Source: CAZPKH01 sp964407165
GTDB taxonomy: Bacteria; Bacteroidota; Bacteroidia; Bacteroidales; Muribaculaceae
DNA: 22,001 nt
Reading direction: 5' to 3'
Assembly: GCA_964407165.1 (NCBI GenBank)
Contig: CAYOUJ010000038.1
Span: 1 to 22,001, forward strand
Shown: positions 1 to 13,796 of the stretch, one piece after another
How the letters are laid out: the number at the start of each line of letters is the position of its first letter
Position numbering within the stretch: the stretch's first letter is position 1
Program-made: the position numbers and the translations under genes
The notes under the pieces: generated by a model
Databases searched by the model: none
Seen by the model: the letters and a program-made list of their open reading frames with translations, nothing else
What the model was told of the DNA's origin: nothing

Positions 1-53
1 GACTGTAAATCTGCTGGTTTATACCTTCGGTGGTTCGAATCCATCTTCGCCCA
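1..53 (+). tRNA. tRNA-Tyr (GTA), 5' end cut off by the window edge
   Basis: The window opens inside the anticodon arm. The loop CTGTAAA carries anticodon GTA at 5-7. It is followed by an extended class II variable arm, as expected for bacterial tRNA-Tyr. The T arm is GGTGG / TTCGAAT / CCATC (29-45), with one G-U pair. The 3' acceptor strand TTCGCCC and discriminator A end at 53. CCA is not encoded, since ACGA follows. The acceptor 5' strand, D arm and part of the anticodon stem lie upstream of the window, so pairing of the acceptor cannot be checked. It is the first of three tRNAs preceding tuf. Confidence 0.93.
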
Positions 54-104
54 CGAATCAAAAGCGTCCCTCTCGCGCTCACCGTAGCGCAGCAGGCAGA
101 CCAT

Positions 105-177
105 GCGGAAGTAGCTCAGTTGATAGAGCATCAGCCTTCCAAGCTGAGGGTCGCGGGTTTGAGCCCCGTCTTCCGCT
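105..177 (+). tRNA. tRNA-Gly (TCC)
   Basis: A full cloverleaf can be drawn. The acceptor GCGGAAG (105-111) pairs perfectly with CTTCCGC (170-176). The D arm is GCTC...GAGC, and the anticodon stem TCAGC/GCTGA surrounds the loop CTTCCAA with anticodon TCC. The T arm is GCGGG/CCCGT with one G-U pair, and the loop is TTTGAGC. The discriminator is T177 and CCA is not encoded. It decodes GGA and GGG. The tRNA-Tyr gene ends 51 nt upstream and tRNA-Thr follows 15 nt downstream, which fits one polycistronic precursor. Confidence 0.97.
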
Positions 178-192
178 CAAACACCTTTCATT

Positions 193-264
<72 letters not shown>

Positions 265-500
265 CAAAGACACTACAGACAGCGCCGCGTCACTTATCGG
301 CAGTGCGCGATGTAACGGAGCCCGCCTCCGGGCAACGGCATCCCGACACCTGATAAGCGGCTACGCTTGTGCGAAATAACGTGTCGTCTACATCTTAAAC
401 CGACTAATGCCCGGGAGCGAAGTGTGTGCGCCCGCGCAGGCTATGTGTTTGAGAGCTTAACGCCAATCACTCAAAACCTAAAAATAAACTAACACAAGTT
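265..500 (+). other. Structured intergenic leader between tRNA-Thr and tuf
   Basis: These 236 bases have no convincing gene. The outer arms CTTATC (293-298) and GATAAG (352-357) can pair around a perfect 5-bp hairpin GCCCG-CCTC-CGGGC (320-333). No T run follows the hairpin, so it is not a typical terminator. It may be a processing signal or leader structure on a tRNA-tuf transcript. Bases 341-352 are exactly complementary to part of tRNA-Trp downstream. The last 30 or so bases before tuf are A-rich, as is usual for translation starts in this phylum. I found no full TTTG/TAnnTTTG promoter here. Confidence 0.45.
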
Positions 501-1688
501 ATGGCAAAAGAAAAATTCGAAAGAACGAAACCGCATGTCAACATCGGTACTATCGGCCACGTTGACCACGGCAAGACCACCCTTACCGCCGCCATCACCC
601 AGGTTCTGGCCAAGCAGGGCCTGTCGGAGGTGAAGTCGTTCGACCAGATCGACAACGCCCCCGAGGAGAAGGAGCGTGGTATCACCATCAACACCGCCCA
701 CGTCGAGTATGAGACCAAGAACCGTCACTACGCTCACGTTGACTGCCCCGGCCACGCTGACTATGTGAAGAACATGGTTACCGGTGCTGCTCAGATGGAC
801 GGCGCCATCATCGTTGTTGCCGCCACCGACGGCCCGATGCCCCAGACCCGCGAGCACATCCTCCTGGCCCGCCAGGTGAACGTCCCCCGCATCGTCGTGT
901 TCCTCAACAAATGCGACATGGTTGACGACGAGGAGATGTTTGAGCTCGTAGAGATGGAGATGCGTGAGCTTCTTTCGCAGTACGAGTATGACGGCGACAA
1001 CACCCCGATCATCCGCGGTTCTGCCCTGGGCGCCCTCAACGGCGAGCCCGAGTGGGAGGCCAAGGTAGTCGAGCTGATGGACGCAGTCGACGAGTGGATT
1101 CCGCTGCCTCCGCGCGACATCGACAAGCCCTTCCTTATGCCTGTCGAGGACGTCTTCTCCATCACCGGCCGCGGCACTGTTGCCACCGGCCGTATCGAGA
1201 CCGGCGTCGTCAAGGTTGGCGACGAGGTTCAGATCATGGGTCTTGGTGCTGACATGAAGTCGGTAGTCACCGGCGTCGAGATGTTCCGCAAGATCCTTGA
1301 CACCGGCGAAGCCGGCGACAACGTAGGTTTGCTGCTCCGCGGTATCGACAAGAAGGAGATCAAGCGCGGTATGGTTATCTGCCATCCCGGCGTGGTCAAG
1401 CCCCACAGCCGCTTCAAGGCTTCCGTCTATATCCTGAAGAAGGAGGAGGGCGGCCGTCACACCCCGTTCCACAACCACTATCGTCCGCAGTTCTACATCC
1501 GCACGCTCGACGTCACCGGCGAGATAACCCTTCCCGAAGGTGTGGAGATGGTGATGCCCGGCGACCACGTAGAGATCATCGTCGACCTGATCAACCCCGT
1601 AGCATGCGACCAGGGCCTGCGCTTCGCTATCCGCGAGGGCGGCCGCACCGTCGGCTCGGGCCAGATCACCGAGATCCTCGACGACTAA
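501..1688 (+). CDS. tuf: Translation elongation factor Tu
   Basis: EF-Tu is the cytoplasmic GTPase that delivers aminoacyl-tRNA to the ribosomal A site. The 395-aa protein has normal length and all GTPase motifs: G1 GHVDHGKT (19-26), RGITI (59-63), DCPGH (81-85), NKCD (136-139) and SAL (174-176). Domains 2 and 3 follow to the C-terminal end GSGQITEILDD. The ATG at 501 gives the conserved N-terminus MAKEKFERTKPHVNIGTIGH. It is preceded by an A-rich stretch and no Shine-Dalgarno sequence, as is typical for Bacteroidota. Three tRNA genes lie upstream and tRNA-Trp lies downstream, so the transcript carries both EF-Tu and its tRNA ligands. No frameshift or unusual residue is visible. Only one tuf copy is in this window. 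Confidence 0.99.
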   Translation: MAKEKFERTKPHVNIGTIGHVDHGKTTLTAAITQVLAKQGLSEVKSFDQIDNAPEEKERGITINTAHVEYETKNRHYAHVDCPGHADYVKNMVTGAAQMDGAIIVVAATDGPMPQTREHILLARQVNVPRIVVFLNKCDMVDDEEMFELVEMEMRELLSQYEYDGDNTPIIRGSALGALNGEPEWEAKVVELMDAVDEWIPLPPRDIDKPFLMPVEDVFSITGRGTVATGRIETGVVKVGDEVQIMGLGADMKSVVTGVEMFRKILDTGEAGDNVGLLLRGIDKKEIKRGMVICHPGVVKPHSRFKASVYILKKEEGGRHTPFHNHYRPQFYIRTLDVTGEITLPEGVEMVMPGDHVEIIVDLINPVACDQGLRFAIREGGRTVGSGQITEILDD

Positions 1689-1701
1689 TAAAAGACGTCA
1701 C

Positions 1702-1720
1702 CGCCTGCCCCGCGCAGGCG
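1702..1720 (+). other. GC-rich hairpin after tuf
   Basis: A perfect 7-bp stem CGCCTGC/GCAGGCG with loop CCCGC lies 13 nt after the tuf stop. There is no T run, so an intrinsic terminator is unlikely. With the larger hairpin just downstream it probably shapes or protects the 3' end of the tuf message, or separates it from tRNA-Trp. Confidence 0.6.
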
Positions 1721-1727
1721 ACTACAT

Positions 1728-1755
1728 CCTGCCGGCCCCGACGCGGGCCGGCAGG
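1728..1755 (+). other. 11-bp GC-rich hairpin between tuf and tRNA-Trp
   Basis: The perfect stem CCTGCCGGCCC/GGGCCGGCAGG has loop CGACGC. It ends 6 nt before the tRNA-Trp acceptor stem. All but two of its pairs are G-C and no T run follows. Position and strength suggest an mRNA 3' stabiliser or a guide for tRNA 5' processing. A weak or factor-assisted terminator is the alternative. Confidence 0.65.
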
Positions 1756-1761
1756 AGATAC

Positions 1762-1834
1762 ACGGGAATAGCTCAGTCGGTAGAGCACTGGTCTCCAAAA
1801 CCAGGTGTCGGGAGTTCGAGCCTCTCTTCCCGTG
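1762..1834 (+). tRNA. tRNA-Trp (CCA)
   Basis: The acceptor ACGGGAA (1762-1768) pairs with TTCCCGT (1827-1833). The D arm is GCTC/GAGC. The anticodon stem surrounds the loop TCTCCAAAA region with anticodon CCA. The T arm is GGGAG/CTCTC with one G-U pair and loop TTCGAGC. The discriminator is G1834, the usual identity base for bacterial tRNA-Trp. The next three bases (1835-1837) are CCA, so here the 3' end appears to be encoded, unlike the other tRNAs in the window. It sits between tuf and secE, a placement common in bacteria, and secE starts only 12 nt after the CCA. Confidence 0.97.
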
Positions 1835-1849
1835 CCAAACGAAACAAAG

Positions 1850-2050
1850 ATGAAGAAATTAAAGCTACTTACGAATATAGAGGAGTCTTATAACGAGCTT
1901 CGGTATAAGACTTCTTGGCCTACGAAAGATCAGGTCGTAAAAAGCGCGATTATAGTGCTGATCGCTTCCATTATCTTGGCACTTATAATCTTCTGTATGG
2001 ACCAGATCATCGAGTTTGTGATGAACCTCATCTACGGGCTGCGCAAATAA
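1850..2050 (+). CDS. secE: Preprotein translocase subunit SecE
   Basis: SecE is the small essential clamp of the SecYEG channel in the inner membrane. The 66-aa product is the short, single-span form found outside the enterobacteria. It has an amphipathic helix with the conserved stretch ELRYKTSWPTKDQV (16-29) and one hydrophobic segment at about 33-52. I chose ATG at 1850 (MKKLKLLTNIEESYNELRYK). The frame is open further upstream to 1805, but that would run through tRNA-Trp and adds unconserved residues. The A-rich GAAACAAAG lies just before the start. nusG follows after 32 nt, the classic secE-nusG pairing. Confidence 0.97.
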   Translation: MKKLKLLTNIEESYNELRYKTSWPTKDQVVKSAIIVLIASIILALIIFCMDQIIEFVMNLIYGLRK

Positions 2051-2082
2051 GCGCGAGGCACTCTAAACTCCAGGTAACAGCG

Positions 2083-2673
2083 ATGGAAACGACTACTACC
2101 CCTATGCAGGCTCTCGTCCGTCCCGGCCAGCCCAAGCGTGCGTGGTATGTGCTGCGCGCCATATCGGGCAAAGAGGCCAAGGTCAAGGAGCTGCTTGACG
2201 GCGCTATGCGCAACTCTGACTGGGGCCAGAACATCAGCCAGGTGCTTATACCGACGGAGAAGGTGCTCGTGGTGCGCGGCGGCAAGAAGGTGATCAAAGA
2301 GAAGAACCTTTACTCCGGCTACGTGTTCATCGAGTGCGTGCTCACCCCCGAGGTGGAGTACGAGCTCCGCAACACCACCAACGTGATTGACTTCCTGCGC
2401 GGACGCGGCAAGGATGCCAAAGCCGAGGCCTTGCGAGAGGCCGAGGTGATGCGCATGCTCGGCACGGCCGATGACATCGACCAGGTGAGCGAGGAGGGCG
2501 TTAACGATTACATGGTCGGGGAGACCGTCAAGGTCACCTACGGCCCGTTCAACGGCTTCCAGGGCACCATCGAGGAGGTAAACCGCGAGAAGAAGAAGCT
2601 CAAGGTGATGGTCAAGATCTTCGGTCGCAAGACGCCGCTCGAGTTGGAAAATTCGCAAGTAGAGCGAGAATAG
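2083..2673 (+). CDS. nusG: Transcription termination/antitermination factor NusG
   Basis: NusG binds the RNA polymerase clamp and supports processivity, Rho-linked termination and transcription-translation coupling. The 196-aa protein has an NGN domain starting at RAWYVLRAISGKEAKVKE (from residue 19), with the conserved core LYSGYVFIE (76-84). A C-terminal KOW domain begins near VGETVKVTYGPFNGFQGTI (145-163). I chose ATG at 2083. The frame is open from 1915, but that part overlaps secE in another frame and resembles nothing. Residues 1-18 are a poorly conserved leader, so a start slightly further in is possible. secE lies 32 nt upstream, and rplK follows after a longer leader. Confidence 0.97.
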   Translation: METTTTPMQALVRPGQPKRAWYVLRAISGKEAKVKELLDGAMRNSDWGQNISQVLIPTEKVLVVRGGKKVIKEKNLYSGYVFIECVLTPEVEYELRNTTNVIDFLRGRGKDAKAEALREAEVMRMLGTADDIDQVSEEGVNDYMVGETVKVTYGPFNGFQGTIEEVNREKKKLKVMVKIFGRKTPLELENSQVERE

Positions 2674-2804
2674 GGAGAGGGACCCGACACCCGATACCGG
2701 AACGGCGGGATGACACATCTGTTACGCATCTCGCCGGCGCAATGTGACGGGGCCTTCGCAACTACCTTCAAACGCTTGTTTAATATAAAAATTGTATTTG
2801 AAAA
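2674..2804 (+). other. rplK leader region
   Basis: These 131 bases separate nusG from rplK, much more than the 23-37 nt between the following ribosomal protein genes. The first part is GC-rich and includes the 14-mer at 2683-2696, which matches 13 of 14 bases in the tuf leader. The last 35 bases before rplK are very A+T-rich, as expected for an unstructured translation start. In other bacteria L1 represses rplK-rplA by binding a leader of this kind. I could not draw a convincing L1 site by eye, so that role is inference. Confidence 0.4.
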
Positions 2805-3248
2805 ATGGCAAAAGAAATTGCTGGACAGATCAAATTGCAGATTAAGGGTGGCGCAGCCAACCCGTCGCCTCCTGTAGGCCCGGCACTGGGCTCCAAGGGC
2901 ATCAACATCATGGATTTCTGCAAGCAGTTCAATGCCCGCACCCAGGACAAGGCCGGCAAGGTGCTCCCCGTTGTAATCACGTATTACACCGACAAGAGCT
3001 TCGACTTCGTCGTCAAGACCCCGCCGGTGGCCGTGCAACTGCTGGAGGCCTCCAAAGTCAAGGGCGGCTCCTCGCAGCCCAACCGCACCAAGGTAGCAGA
3101 GATCACCTGGGACCAGGTAAAGACTATCGCAGAAGACAAGATGCCCGACCTCAACTGCTTCACCATAGCTTCGGCCATGCGCATGGTTGCAGGCACTGCC
3201 CGCTCGATGGGCATCGCCGTCAAGGGCGCTTTCCCCGAGAATGTATAA
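2805..3248 (+). CDS. rplK: 50S ribosomal protein L11
   Basis: L11 forms the GTPase-associated centre with 23S rRNA and the L10-L7/L12 stalk, and is the site of thiostrepton-type antibiotics. The 147-aa protein is slightly longer than the E. coli form. The N-terminal domain holds the conserved SPPVGPALGSKGINIMDFCK (21-40), including the paired prolines near 22-23. The RNA-binding C-terminal domain holds the conserved KTIAEDKMPDLN region and ends in AVKGAFPENV. ATG at 2805 gives the usual MAKEIAGQIKLQI start after an A/T-rich leader. rplA follows after 23 nt. Confidence 0.99.
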   Translation: MAKEIAGQIKLQIKGGAANPSPPVGPALGSKGINIMDFCKQFNARTQDKAGKVLPVVITYYTDKSFDFVVKTPPVAVQLLEASKVKGGSSQPNRTKVAEITWDQVKTIAEDKMPDLNCFTIASAMRMVAGTARSMGIAVKGAFPENV

Positions 3249-3271
3249 CCCCCGACTTCAAAATTACGACA

Positions 3272-3970
3272 ATGAGTAAACTGACAAAAAATCAGAAGAT
3301 TGCCCTGAGTAAGATTGAGGCCGGCAAGGCTTACACTCTTACCGAGGCAGCAGAGAAGGTCAAGGAGATGACTTTCACCAAATTTGATGCTTCGTGCGAC
3401 ATCGACGTCCGCTTGGGCGTGGATCCCCGCAAGGCCAACCAGATGGTGCGTGGCGTGGTGACGCTGCCTCACGGCACCGGCAAAGTCGTGCGCGTGCTCG
3501 CACTGGTCAACAACGCCGAGGCCGAGGCTGCCGCCAAGGCTGCCGGCGCCGACTATGTTGGCCTCGATGAGTATATCGAGAAGATCAAGGGTGGTTGGAC
3601 TGACGTGGACGTCATCATCACCCAGCCCCAGGTGATGGGCAAGATCGGCGCCCTGGGCCGTATCCTCGGTCCCCGTGGCCTGATGCCCAACCCCAAGAGC
3701 GGCACCGTCACCCCCGACGTGGCAAAGGCTGTTGAGGAGGTCAAGAAGGGCAAGATTGACTTCAAGGTGGACAAGAACGGCATCGTTCACTCCTCCATCG
3801 GCAAGGTCAGCTTCACCGTCGACCAGATTCGCGACAACGCGCGCGAGTTTGTAAACACCCTCATCAAGCTCAAGCCCGCCACCGCCAAGGGTACCTATAT
3901 TAAGAGCATTTATCTTTCGAGCACCATGAGCCCCGGCGTGAAGGTCGACACCAAGTCGGCTGCCGAGTAA
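3272..3970 (+). CDS. rplA: 50S ribosomal protein L1
   Basis: L1 forms the mobile L1 stalk at the ribosomal E site and in many bacteria represses its own operon by binding the leader mRNA. The 232-aa protein has normal length. The family signature GPRGLMPNPKSGTV is at 133-146, and the domain II loop GTGK is at 68-71. The C-terminal end SIYLSSTMSPGVKVD is also typical. The start MSKLTKNQKIAL follows an A/T-rich gap of 23 nt after rplK, and rplJ begins 37 nt after the stop. Co-transcription with rplK is very likely. Confidence 0.99.
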   Translation: MSKLTKNQKIALSKIEAGKAYTLTEAAEKVKEMTFTKFDASCDIDVRLGVDPRKANQMVRGVVTLPHGTGKVVRVLALVNNAEAEAAAKAAGADYVGLDEYIEKIKGGWTDVDVIITQPQVMGKIGALGRILGPRGLMPNPKSGTVTPDVAKAVEEVKKGKIDFKVDKNGIVHSSIGKVSFTVDQIRDNAREFVNTLIKLKPATAKGTYIKSIYLSSTMSPGVKVDTKSAAE

Positions 3971-4007
3971 GGCCGCGCGGGTAACTCTCTAACACCATTA
4001 CTACTGT

Positions 4008-4535
4008 ATGAAAAAGGAAGATAAGTCAATTATTATAGAGAAGATAGCTGAGACCATCAAGGCCTACAACTGCTTCTACCTTGTGGAAACCGCCGGCCTC
4101 GACGCCGAGGCCACGAGCGCCCTGCGCCGTGCCTGTTTCGGCGAAGACATCAAGCTGATGGTAGTGAAGAACACTCTGCTGCACAAGGCCCTGGAGTCGC
4201 TTGAGGGCGACTACACCGAGCTGTACGCAGCGCTGAAGGGTTCGACCTCCCTGATGTGCTCCAACGTGGGCAACGCCCCCGCCAAGCTCATCAAGAAGGT
4301 GGTAAAGAAAGGCGACACGCTGCCCGCGCTCAAGGGCGCGTACGTAGAGGAGACCTGCTATGTCGGTGCCGACCAGCTCGAGACGCTTGCCGCCATCAAG
4401 AGCAAGAACGAGCTCATCGCCGACGTCGTGGCCCTGCTGCAGTCGCCCGCCAAGAATGTTATCTCCGCTCTCTCGTCGGGTGGTAACAAGCTTCACGGCA
4501 TCCTGGAGACCCTCTCCAAGAAAGACGAGAAATAA
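4008..4535 (+). CDS. rplJ: 50S ribosomal protein L10
   Basis: L10 anchors the L7/L12 dimers to the ribosome and joins them to L11 and 23S rRNA. The 175-aa product has the N-terminal rRNA-binding domain, with VVKNTLLHKALE around residues 52-63. It ends in the long helix that carries L7/L12 (about 137-175, ending ETLSKKDEK). The gap before it is only 37 nt, so the long L10 autoregulatory leader known in enterobacteria is not here. Any autoregulation would need a site elsewhere. rplL follows after 36 nt. Confidence 0.98.
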   Translation: MKKEDKSIIIEKIAETIKAYNCFYLVETAGLDAEATSALRRACFGEDIKLMVVKNTLLHKALESLEGDYTELYAALKGSTSLMCSNVGNAPAKLIKKVVKKGDTLPALKGAYVEETCYVGADQLETLAAIKSKNELIADVVALLQSPAKNVISALSSGGNKLHGILETLSKKDEK

Positions 4536-4571
4536 ACAACAAACAAGAAAAACAAATAAAACGATACAACA

Positions 4572-4946
4572 ATGGCAGATCTTAAAGCTTTTGCAGAACA
4601 ACTTGTTAACCTCACCGTAAAGGAAGTCAACGAACTCGCCCAGATCCTGAAGGAGGAGTACGGCATCGAACCGGCCGCAGCCGCCGTAGCCGTAGCCGCC
4701 GGTCCCGCTGCCGGTGCACCCGCGGAGGAGGAGAAGACCTCGTTCGACGTAGTCCTCAAGAGCGCCGGCGCCAGCAAGCTGGCCGTCGTCAAGAAGGTGA
4801 AGGAGCTCACCGGCCTTGGCCTGAAGGAGGCCAAGGAGGTAGTTGACGGTGCTCCCAGCACTGTCAAGGAAGGCCTTCCCAAGGCAGAGGCCGAGAACCT
4901 GAAGAAGGAGCTCGAGGACGCCGGTGCCGAGGTAGAGCTGAAATAA
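4572..4946 (+). CDS. rplL: 50S ribosomal protein L7/L12
   Basis: This is the multi-copy stalk protein that recruits and activates translational GTPases. The 124-aa protein shows the dimerising N-terminal domain (about 1-33), a hinge rich in Ala, Pro and Gly (about 34-52) and the factor-binding C-terminal domain (about 57-124). The last contains KTSFDVVLKSAGASK and GLGLKEAKEVVDGAP. The 36 nt before the ATG are almost pure A/C with a few T and G. This unstructured leader probably drives the high translation that a multi-copy subunit needs. A terminator-like hairpin lies 18 nt after the stop. Confidence 0.99.
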   Translation: MADLKAFAEQLVNLTVKEVNELAQILKEEYGIEPAAAAVAVAAGPAAGAPAEEEKTSFDVVLKSAGASKLAVVKKVKELTGLGLKEAKEVVDGAPSTVKEGLPKAEAENLKKELEDAGAEVELK

Positions 4947-4964
4947 GCGAAGCCTGATAACCAA

Positions 4965-5012
4965 ACGAATAGGTTGAGAAACAGGGTGCGCCCTGTTTCT
5001 TGACCTTTTCGT
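4965..5012 (+). terminator. Terminator/attenuator hairpin between rplL and rpoB
   Basis: A perfect 9-bp stem GAAACAGGG/CCCTGTTTC (4978-4999) closes on the tetraloop TGCG. It extends outward by six more pairs, GGTTGA/TTGACC (4972-4977 and 5000-5005), two of them G-U, and is followed by TTTT. Five further pairs, ACGAA/TTCGT, flank it beyond a 2-by-2 internal loop. This is the strongest hairpin in the rplL-rpoB gap. By analogy with the partial terminator after rplL in E. coli, it may let only a fraction of polymerases read on into rpoBC. I can see the hairpin directly, but its read-through is inference. Confidence 0.78.
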
Positions 5013-5053
5013 GCCCACGGGGTCGGCGCCCCCGCCTCTCGCCCCAAAACCCA

Positions 5054-5097
5054 TCGATAACATCGACAACTTCGACCGAAAATCGATTGATTATCGA
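5054..5097 (+). repeat. Cluster of five near-periodic TCGA motifs
   Basis: TCGA occurs at 5054, 5063, 5072, 5083 and 5094, at spacings of 9, 9, 11 and 11 bp, about one helical turn. The outer copies form a 7-bp inverted repeat, TCGATAA (5054-5060) and TTATCGA (5091-5097). AATCGATT (5081-5088) is itself a palindrome. The pattern looks like a multi-site operator or curved DNA. Confidence 0.6.
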
Positions 5098-5256
5098 CAA
5101 TAATCTAAAACAGGAATTGAGAAATCGCAGAAAAATGAGCGAATCATCATCGCGCTTGTGAAGAGGATTACGTGGTCGATTTCAGTCAATTTATATAGTT
5201 CCTCCCAGCGTCCGCCCACCTGCTGCGGGCGTGTCCTCTGAAGCATTACATCCAAA

Positions 5257-5281
5257 CTAAGTAATCAAGCTAAGTGATTCA
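5257..5281 (+). repeat. Imperfect 13-bp-period direct repeat
   Basis: CTAAGTAATCA (5257-5267) is followed at a 13-bp period by CTAAGTGATTCA (5270-5281). Within it, AATCA (5263-5267) and TGATT (5275-5279) also form a short inverted repeat. It lies about 120 nt before rpoB, so it could be an operator half-site pair. Nothing more can be said from sequence. Confidence 0.4.
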
Positions 5282-5309
5282 CCAGCACGCCTGTCATAAC
5301 CTCTGACGC

Positions 5310-5328
5310 CACGGCAACAAGCGCCGTG
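5310..5328 (+). other. Hairpin in the rpoB leader
   Basis: A perfect 6-bp stem CACGGC/GCCGTG encloses the 7-nt loop AACAAGC. It has no T run, so it reads as leader structure and not a terminator. Confidence 0.4.
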
Positions 5329-5369
5329 AGCGCCATTTGGTGTGCCCGCGCGCAATTGGCTTGAGACTC

Positions 5370-5387
5370 TTGTAACTGAAATTACAA
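5370..5387 (+). other. A/T-rich hairpin just before the rpoB start
   Basis: The perfect stem TTGTAA/TTACAA with loop CTGAAA ends 13 nt before the rpoB ATG. It is thermally weak and close enough to the ribosome landing site to modulate initiation. As DNA it is also a dyad that a protein could bind. Confidence 0.4.
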
Positions 5388-5400
5388 CTCTACTTATCAG

Positions 5401-9225
<3,825 letters not shown>

Positions 9226-9228
<3 letters not shown>

Positions 9229-9272
9229 TGTTTAGTGGTTAGTGATTAGTGTTTAGTTAATAGCTGATTAGA
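9226..9272 (+). repeat. Degenerate TTAGTG-type tandem repeat after rpoB
   Basis: Units of TTTAGTG, GTTAGTG and ATTAGTG recur with a 6-8 bp period, decaying to TTTAGTT, AATAGCTG and ATTAG. The array starts inside the rpoB stop codon (TAG-TG) and contains stop codons in more than one frame. It is an A/T-rich, low-complexity insert in an otherwise GC-rich operon. Confidence 0.65.
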
Positions 9273-9343
9273 TACTGCATTGACGGCTACACGCCTGTAT
9301 GGACACTTAAAATAATATTAGCAACTTCTTTTTACCACTATAT

Positions 9344-13681
<4,338 letters not shown>

Positions 13682-13697
13682 CTACATAAATAACTTC

Positions 13698-13745
13698 AAA
13701 ATTAACGCTTTGGCTCCGTTTTGTGGGTCAAGGCGTTAATTTTTT
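13698..13745 (+). terminator. Intrinsic terminator of the rpoBC operon
   Basis: The stem AAAATTAACGC/GCGTTAATTTT (13698-13708 and 13733-13743) is perfect over 11 bp. It continues inward as TTTG/CAAG with one G-U pair, giving 15 bp. A run of T up to 13745 follows. It starts 16 nt after the rpoC stop. The flanking A and T runs make it partly symmetrical, so it could also stop transcription from the other side. Confidence 0.92.
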
Positions 13746-13773
13746 GGAAACTGCCGGAAAAGTTGTACCTTTG
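13743..13773 (+). promoter_or_regulatory. Bacteroidota-type promoter of the ATPase/nuclease gene
   Basis: TTTG (13743-13746) and TACCTTTG (13766-13773) match the Bacteroidota housekeeping promoter, -33 TTTG and -7 TAnnTTTG, with a 19-bp spacer. The start codon at 13797 is 23 nt further on, leaving a leader of roughly 15-20 nt. The TTTG overlaps the T run of the rpoC terminator. Confidence 0.85.
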
Positions 13774-13796
13774 CAAATGCACTAACCTTACAAGTT

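Larger units (their letters stand above)
5013..5400 (+). promoter_or_regulatory. Long leader upstream of rpoB
   Basis: No gene is supported in these 388 bases. They hold a cluster of five TCGA sites (5054-5097), an imperfect direct repeat (5257-5281), a CACGGC/GCCGTG hairpin (5310-5328) and a TTGTAA/TTACAA hairpin (5370-5387) ending 13 nt before the rpoB start. I found no clear TTTG/TAnnTTTG promoter. The A/T-rich stretch near 5176-5200 is the most likely place for a degenerate one. Length, structure and the upstream terminator suggest separate control of rpoBC. Confidence 0.45.

Noticed and set aside
444..451. TGTGTTTG as a possible -7 promoter element for tuf
   Set aside because: It does not match TAnnTTTG at the second base, and no TTTG lies at the right distance upstream.
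493..503. ACAAGTTATGG before tuf also occurs before the nuclease gene (13790-13800)
   Set aside because: Both are A-rich start contexts, and an 11-base match that includes ATGG is weak evidence for a shared signal.
2784..2804. TGTATTTG next to the rplK start as a promoter
   Set aside because: It departs from the -7 consensus and would place the transcription start at or inside the start codon. It is better explained as an A/T-rich translation leader.
5135..5161. Eight-codon frame MSESSSRL in the rpoB leader, as a possible attenuation peptide
   Set aside because: It has three serines in a row and an A-rich start context, but it lies far from the terminator and no alternative hairpin pair fits. 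It is too short to support.
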